Assembly: GCF_009829325.1 (NCBI RefSeq)
Contig: NZ_VUOS01000017.1
Location: forward strand, 124,001-188,000
Reading direction: 5' to 3'
Source of the DNA: Nocardia sp. CY41
GTDB lineage: Bacteria > Actinomycetota > Actinomycetes > Mycobacteriales > Mycobacteriaceae
Length of the DNA: 64,000 nt
The notes beneath the pieces are model-generated. The model was not told the DNA's origin, did not search any database, and saw only the letters and a list, made by a program, of their open reading frames with translations. Below, in pieces: positions 60,010 through 64,000 of the stretch. The translations under genes were made by a program, and so were the position numbers. How positions within the stretch are numbered: position 1 is the first letter of the stretch; each line of letters opens with the position of its first letter.

Positions 60010-60192
60010 ATGGCGTTGGCTTTGCGGCCGGTAGACCCCATCCCGGTGCTGGGCGCCGTGACCGGCGCGATACGGCGGATCACGGCGCGCTATCGGCTCA
60101 CCCCGCAGGAGAAGCGCAACCTGGACGCCGCCCGTGGCGCGCGGGCGGCGGTCTTCACCGCGTCCATCGGCGGACGCGCCTACCGGAGATGA
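60010..60192 (+). CDS. Small hypothetical basic protein (60 aa)
   Basis: Starts at the ATG at 60010, six bases after AAGGAG. Reads MALALRPVDPIPVLGAVTGAI and continues with a basic helical half ending GGRAYRR. I do not recognise a family. A clean ribosome-binding site and typical codon use support it. It is isolated between the P450 remnant and the convergent acetoacetyl-CoA synthetase gene. The stretch 59831-60009 shows no gene. Confidence 0.5.
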   Translation: MALALRPVDPIPVLGAVTGAIRRITARYRLTPQEKRNLDAARGARAAVFTASIGGRAYRR

Positions 60193-60307
60193 CTGATGCG
60201 TGACAGTCGAACTGGCGACGGCCTCGGTCGGCCACGAGATTCCCTCGACCTGGTGAGCGCGTCGACGCGTGGTCGGCGCTGGAAGATGTGCGAACTCCCG
60301 CGTCCCG

Positions 60308-60325
60308 GCGCGCTCGGGAGCGCGC
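60308..60325 (-). terminator. Hairpin terminator of the catabolic operon
   Basis: A perfect 7-bp stem, GCGCGCT with AGCGCGC, and a CGGG loop. It directly abuts the acetoacetyl-CoA synthetase stop at 60326-60328. Confidence 0.75.
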
Positions 60326-62275
60326 TCACCCCTGCCCGCCGGGCCGAATCGTGCCGTACCAGTCGAGCAGGTCCGGGTTGTCGACCGCGCTGCGTTCGAC
60401 GACGCGGCTCGGGTCGGCGCCCTGGAACAGCTTCTTGATCGGGACCTCGAGTTTCTTGCCGGTGCGGGTGTGCGGGATGCCGGGGGCGAGGATGATCTCG
60501 TCGGGGACGTGGCGGGGGGAGACCTCGGTGCGGATGGTGCTGTTGATGCGGGTCTTCAGCTCGTCGGTGAGTTCCGCGCCGGGGGCAAGGGTCACGAACA
60601 GCGGCATCCAGTAGCCGCCGTCGGGCTGTTCGGCGCCGATCACCAGGGCCTCGGCGATCTCGGGAAGTCGTTCGACGGACTGGTAGATGTCGGCGCTGCC
60701 CATCCGGATGCCGTGCCGGTTGAGCGTGGAGTCCGAGCGGCCGTGCACGATGACGCTGTGGTGATCGGTGATGGTGATCCAGTCGCCGTGCCGCCACACG
60801 CCGGGATACACGTCGAAATAGGCGTCGTGATAACGCTTTCGGTCCTCGTCGCGCCAGAAGGCGACCGGCATGGACGGCATCGGCGCGGTGACGACGAGTT
60901 CGCCCACCTCGCCGCGCACCGGCTGCCCCGCCGGATCGTAGGCGTCCAGCGCGACCCCGAGGTAGGGCGCCGAGAGTTCGCCCGGCCACACCGGCACGGT
61001 GCGCACGCCGCCGATGAACGCGGACACCACGTCGGTACCCCCGCTGATCGAGGACACCTGGACGTGCTCGCCGACGTTCTCGCCCAGCCACAGCGCCGAG
61101 GAGGTGGGCAGCGCGGAACCGGTGATGCCGACGGTGCGCAGGGCCGACAGGTCGTGATCGGTGCGCGGCACCGCGCCCGCTTTGATGCACGCCAGCACGT
61201 AGCCGGGGCTGGCGCCCAGCACGGTGGCGCCCACGTCGGCGGCGATCCGCCACAGCGCGTCGGGAGCCGGCGCGGTCGGGCTGCCGTCGTAGGTGACGAT
61301 GGTCGCCCCTGCCAGCAGGCCCGCGATCTGGAAGTTCCACATCATCCAGCTCGGGCTGGTGTACCAGAAGAACGTATCCTCGACACCGATATCCGATTGC
61401 AGCGCAACGGCTTTGAGGTGTTCGAGCAGGACCCCGCCGTGGCCGTGCACAATGCCCTTCGGCAGGCCGGTGGTGCCGGAGGAGAACACGATCCACAGCG
61501 GGTGGTCGAAATTCACCGATTCCGTGGTGATCACCGGCGGCGCCGACTCGGTACTGGTCACCGCGTCCTCCCACGAGGTCGCGTCCGGCACCGCCAGCCC
61601 GAGCCGCGAGACCACGACCGTGCCCTTCAGTGTGTCCAGACCCGCGCGCAAGGCGGCGATGTCGTCGCGCTTGTCGTGCGGCTTGCCGCCGAAGCGATAG
61701 CCGTCGGCGGTGACCAGGACGGTGGGTTCGAGCTGCCCGAGCCGGTCCAGCGCGGCCTTGGGCGAGTAGTCCTGCCCGCAGGCACTCCAGATCGCGCCGA
61801 TGCTCGCGGTGGCCAGGAACGCGACCACCGCCTCCGGGATGTTGGGCAGATATCCGGCCACCCGGTCGCCGGGCCGCACACCCAGCGACCGTAGCGTCCG
61901 CGCGAAAGCGGCGGTGTGGTCGATCAATTCGGCCCAGGAGACCTCGCGAACCGGCGCGTCCTCGCTGACCGCCTTGATCGCGGGCCGGTCGGTGCGCAGC
62001 TGCCGGATCACCTGGTCCACGTAGTTCAGCCGGGTACCGGGAAACCACTGTGCCCCCGGCATCTCGGCGTTCGCCAGCACCTCGCCCGCGATCTCGCCGA
62101 GCTGGAAGTAGTCCCACAGCGCGTGCCAGAACCCGGCGAGATCCCGCACCGACCACTGCCACAGCTCGTGATAGTCGGCCGCGCGCACGCCGGTGCGGTC
62201 GGCGACGAAACGGGCGAAGTCGGTGATCCTCGCCTCGGCGATGTCTTGTTCGGTCGGCACCCATTGCGGTTGCAT
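60326..62275 (-). CDS. aacS: Acetoacetyl-CoA synthetase
   Basis: A 649-residue ANL-superfamily ligase of the acetoacetate-CoA type. It forms acetoacetyl-CoA from acetoacetate, ATP and CoA. Motifs are FSSGTTGLPKGIVHGHGG (ATP loop), YTSPSWMMWNFQIAGLLAGA, and the C-terminal GKKLEVPIKKLFQG with the catalytic Lys. The WQWSVRDLAGFWHALWDYF opening is typical of the AacS/acetyl-CoA synthetase N-terminus. The ATG at 62275 follows AGGAGG with 6-nt spacing. It lies 31 bases after the CitE-like lyase. HMG-CoA-type cleavage in leucine breakdown yields acetoacetate, which this enzyme would activate, a job done by a ScoAB transferase in the M. tuberculosis cluster. Confidence 0.93.
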   Translation of the reverse strand: MQPQWVPTEQDIAEARITDFARFVADRTGVRAADYHELWQWSVRDLAGFWHALWDYFQLGEIAGEVLANAEMPGAQWFPGTRLNYVDQVIRQLRTDRPAIKAVSEDAPVREVSWAELIDHTAAFARTLRSLGVRPGDRVAGYLPNIPEAVVAFLATASIGAIWSACGQDYSPKAALDRLGQLEPTVLVTADGYRFGGKPHDKRDDIAALRAGLDTLKGTVVVSRLGLAVPDATSWEDAVTSTESAPPVITTESVNFDHPLWIVFSSGTTGLPKGIVHGHGGVLLEHLKAVALQSDIGVEDTFFWYTSPSWMMWNFQIAGLLAGATIVTYDGSPTAPAPDALWRIAADVGATVLGASPGYVLACIKAGAVPRTDHDLSALRTVGITGSALPTSSALWLGENVGEHVQVSSISGGTDVVSAFIGGVRTVPVWPGELSAPYLGVALDAYDPAGQPVRGEVGELVVTAPMPSMPVAFWRDEDRKRYHDAYFDVYPGVWRHGDWITITDHHSVIVHGRSDSTLNRHGIRMGSADIYQSVERLPEIAEALVIGAEQPDGGYWMPLFVTLAPGAELTDELKTRINSTIRTEVSPRHVPDEIILAPGIPHTRTGKKLEVPIKKLFQGADPSRVVERSAVDNPDLLDWYGTIRPGGQG

Positions 62276-62306
62276 CGCGGTCCTCCTGACTGTGGAAACT
62301 CGGTGC

Positions 62307-63119
62307 TCAGGCGCGGTCGGCGCGCCGCACGATCTGCTCGGCGTGCCGGAACACGGGGCCATCGACCATCCTGCCCTCGAAGGCGAAGACCCCGCGGTGC
62401 TTCGGCGCTTCTGCCAGCACCCGCCTGGCCCAGGTGAGCTCTTCCGCGGAGGGCGCGTAGGCGGCCCGCAGCACCGGCACCTGGCTCGGGTGGATCGCGA
62501 CCTTGGCGTCGAAGCCGATCGCGACCGCGTCCTCGGCCTCCGCGCGCAGTCCGTCCAGATCGCGAATGTTCAGATACACCGAGTCCAGCGCGAACTTGCC
62601 GTACGCCTTGGCGGCCAGCAGCGTGGTGGAGCGCACGTGCACGGCCACGTCGCGGTAGTTGCCGTCGGCGTGCCTGCTCGCGGTGCCGCCGAGCCCGGCG
62701 ATCAGATCCTCCGCGCCCCACATTGCGCCGATCGCGTTGCTCGCCGTCATCGCCTCGCCGACCGTGAGCGCGCCGAGCGGCGACTCGATCAGCGCGATCA
62801 CCTCGTAGTCGTCCAGCGCCGTAACCTGTTCGGCGGACTCGCACTTCGGGAGCATGAGCCGCCGGTAGGCGGTGTCCGCGAGCGCCGCCAGATCGAGCGC
62901 GTGGTCCTGCGTGCCCGCCGCGTTGACCCGCACCACCGTGGTCTCGGGGTCCAGCGGGGTGGCGAGCAGCGCCTTGCGCGCCGCCGCCTTGTCGGGCGCG
63001 GCGACGCCGTCCTCGAGGTCGAGGATCACCACATCGGCCGCGGCCGCCGCCTTCGCGAAACGTTCCGGACGATCGGCCGGGCAGAACAACCACGCCGGGC
63101 CCGCCATCTGCCAGCTCAC
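62307..63119 (-). CDS. CitE-like CoA ester lyase (HpcH/HpaI family)
   Basis: A 270-residue TIM-barrel lyase. LFCPADRPERFAKA, LDLEDGVAAPDKAAAR (metal-binding Asp/Glu), LPKCESAEQV, ALIESPLGAL and KVAIHPSQVPVL match the family. With the MaoC and acyl-CoA dehydrogenase genes upstream, the order equals Rv2500c-Rv2499c-Rv2498c of M. tuberculosis. Rv2498c is a beta-hydroxyacyl-CoA lyase linked to leucine and itaconate breakdown. I choose the GTG at 63119: GGAGGT lies eight bases upstream and the codon overlaps the preceding ORF stop as GTGA. The ATG at 63107 is an alternative. Confidence 0.88.
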   Translation of the reverse strand: MSWQMAGPAWLFCPADRPERFAKAAAAADVVILDLEDGVAAPDKAAARKALLATPLDPETTVVRVNAAGTQDHALDLAALADTAYRRLMLPKCESAEQVTALDDYEVIALIESPLGALTVGEAMTASNAIGAMWGAEDLIAGLGGTASRHADGNYRDVAVHVRSTTLLAAKAYGKFALDSVYLNIRDLDGLRAEAEDAVAIGFDAKVAIHPSQVPVLRAAYAPSAEELTWARRVLAEAPKHRGVFAFEGRMVDGPVFRHAEQIVRRADRA

Positions 63120-63466
63120 GCGGCAGCACCTCCGGTATGCGGGCGGACCCGCCATCTCCAGACCCGACCGCTCACGTTGTGGACATGTGCGACGTCCCGC
63201 GTGGTGGCGCTGCGCTGCCGACTCCGGGCCGGGCCGCTGGTGGTGTGTCGGTTGCCGGTACGCGCGGGCGTGCGCGTGGTGCCGCTGCGCTGCCGACTTC
63301 GGGCCGGGCCGTTCATGCGGTGTCGGATGCCGGTATTCGCGGGCGTGTGTGTGGTGGCGCTGCGCTGCCGACTCCGCGCGGGGCTGCTCGTGGTGTGTCG
63401 GTTGTGGACATCCCCGGCGCTATTCGTGTCGGCGCTGCGCTGTCCGCGCCGGAACGGACGGTTCAT
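63116..63466 (-). CDS. Candidate arginine-rich repeat protein (116 aa)
   Basis: An ORF exactly filling the gap between MaoC and the CitE-like gene. Its ATG overlaps the MaoC stop as ATGA, with AGGA six bases upstream. Its stop overlaps the next GTG as GTGA. The product consists of four 25-residue units beginning at residues 4, 29, 54 and 79. The last three start PARSRQRS, the first PFRRGQRS. A short tail RVWRWRVRPHTGGAAA follows. It is strongly basic, rich in Arg, Ser and Thr, probably disordered, and resembles no family I know. The unit is exactly 75 bp, so the frame is kept in every copy. Other frames across the repeat are open too, as expected at this GC content. A non-coding repeat with chance overlaps remains possible. 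Confidence 0.45.
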   Translation of the reverse strand: MNRPFRRGQRSADTNSAGDVHNRHTTSSPARSRQRSATTHTPANTGIRHRMNGPARSRQRSGTTRTPARTGNRHTTSGPARSRQRSATTRDVAHVHNVSGRVWRWRVRPHTGGAAA

Positions 63467-63475
63467 GCCGCGTCC
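63201..63475. repeat. 75-bp tandem repeat, about 3.7 units
   Basis: Units begin at 63201, 63276, 63351 and 63426, each opening with GTGGTGGCGCTGCGCTGCCG or a close variant. Spacing is exactly 75 bp each time. Divergence is lowest among the first three units and higher in the fourth. The array lies wholly inside the 116-residue ORF. Confidence 0.9.
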
Positions 63476-63948
63476 TGCGGAGCTTTGCGCACCAGCGTCT
63501 TGCGCACAGCGGTCGCGATGACGTCGCCGTGCTGGTTGCGCCCGGTGTGCGCGAAGGTGACGATGCCCTCCCCCGGACGACTCTTCGACTCGCGCTTGTC
63601 GGTGACCACGGTCTCGGCGTACATCGTGTCGCCGTGGAACACCGGCTTGGGGAACGCGACCTCCGAGAAGCCGAGGTTCGCCACTATGGTGCCCTGGGTC
63701 AGCTGCGCCACCGACAGCCCGATCAAGGTGGACAGGGTGAACATCGAGTTCACCAGCCGCTGGTTGAACGGGGGCAACTGCTCGCTGAACGCCGCGTCCA
63801 GGTGCAGCGCCTGCGTGTTCATCGTCAGCGTGGTGAACAGGACGTTGTCCGCCTCGGTGATGGTGCGCCCGGGCCGGTGCTGGTAGATCACCTCGGTGTC
63901 GAACTCCTCGAACCACAGGCCGCGCTGCACGACCGTGCGGCGGGTCAC
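63463..63948 (-). CDS. MaoC-family enoyl-CoA hydratase/dehydratase
   Basis: A 161-residue hot-dog fold protein. GRTITEADNVLFTTLTMNTQALHLD carries the hydratase-2 Asp/His region, with FPKPVFHGDTMYAETVV further on. It corresponds to Rv2499c by gene order. The likely role is to hydrate an unsaturated acyl-CoA made by the dehydrogenase upstream before cleavage by the CitE-like lyase. The GTG start overlaps the dehydrogenase stop by four bases (GTGA), so translation is coupled. Confidence 0.9.
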   Translation of the reverse strand: MTRRTVVQRGLWFEEFDTEVIYQHRPGRTITEADNVLFTTLTMNTQALHLDAAFSEQLPPFNQRLVNSMFTLSTLIGLSVAQLTQGTIVANLGFSEVAFPKPVFHGDTMYAETVVTDKRESKSRPGEGIVTFAHTGRNQHGDVIATAVRKTLVRKAPQDAA

Positions 63949-64000
63949 AGGCCCAGCTCCCGGCCGATCAGCATCAGCTGCACCTCCGTCGTCCCTTCCC
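63945..64000 (-). CDS. Acyl-CoA dehydrogenase, C-terminal end
   Basis: Only the last 18 codons are inside the window. They read EGTTEVQLMLIGRELGL, the terminal helix motif typical of acyl-CoA dehydrogenases, where it lies after the catalytic region near the FAD. Gene order suggests the FadE19/isovaleryl-CoA-type enzyme of leucine breakdown. Confidence 0.8.
   Translation of the reverse strand, partial: EGTTEVQLMLIGRELGL

Noticed and set aside
59469..60083. An intact P450 or a 204-residue protein at the P450 remnant
   Set aside because: P450 motifs are scattered over different frames with a deletion in the heme loop; no single frame is a plausible protein.
62193..63886. Plus-strand ORFs across the 75-bp repeat
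   Set aside because: They run opposite to a well-supported operon and lack domains or ribosome-binding sites; 75-bp units keep any frame open.

Overview
The window is high-GC actinobacterial DNA with strong G/C third-position bias. A mycofactocin locus, a KstR-type steroid operator next to kshB, and a leucine/branched-acid catabolic operon resembling Mycobacterium tuberculosis Rv2500c-Rv2498c point to the Mycobacteriales. Nocardia is my best guess and Rhodococcus the main alternative. No tRNA, rRNA, CRISPR array, transposase or replication origin was seen.

Layout. 1-903 (minus): start of the steroid hydroxylase reductase gene kshB behind a perfect KstR half-site palindrome, then a TetR regulator whose ribosome-binding/start region is duplicated as a direct repeat. 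1326-7707 (plus): a reduced mycofactocin locus made of mftA, a fused mftB-mftC, mftF and mftG, followed by a GAF-domain regulator. The genes for MftD and MftE, normally between mftC and mftF, are not here.

8105-51453 (plus): two giant NRPS genes overlapping by one base (5930 and 8431 residues) and an MbtH-like gene. They form a 13-module line: starter C, 13 A domains, 13 carrier domains and one terminal TE, with no epimerase, methyltransferase or cyclisation domain. Module 6 is split between the proteins (C on the first, A-T on the second). Each side of the break carries a homologous ~95-residue truncated A-domain-like piece, which I read as a possible docking pair. Ten-residue pocket codes read by eye give Ser at modules 1, 3, 6 and 10 and Thr at module 4. 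Modules 7 and 11 share one pocket. The others are unassigned. A predicted order is acyl/aryl-Ser-X-Ser-Thr-X-Ser-X7-X8-X9-Ser-X7-X12-X13.

51454-60192: hairpin terminator, an XRE/TPR-like regulator divergent from two small ORFs, a cytochrome P450, an aldo/keto reductase, two paralogous double-headed TetR regulators, a decayed P450 and a 60-residue small protein. The P450 and aldo/keto reductase could be tailoring enzymes for the peptide, but this rests only on proximity.

60308-64000 (minus): acyl-CoA dehydrogenase (C-terminus only), MaoC hydratase, a candidate 116-residue arginine-rich repeat protein, CitE-like lyase and acetoacetyl-CoA synthetase, ending in a hairpin. The repeat protein comprises four exact 75-bp units. 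Its start overlaps the MaoC stop (ATGA) and its stop overlaps the lyase start (GTGA). With the split NRPS module and the reduced mycofactocin locus, it is the most notable observation.
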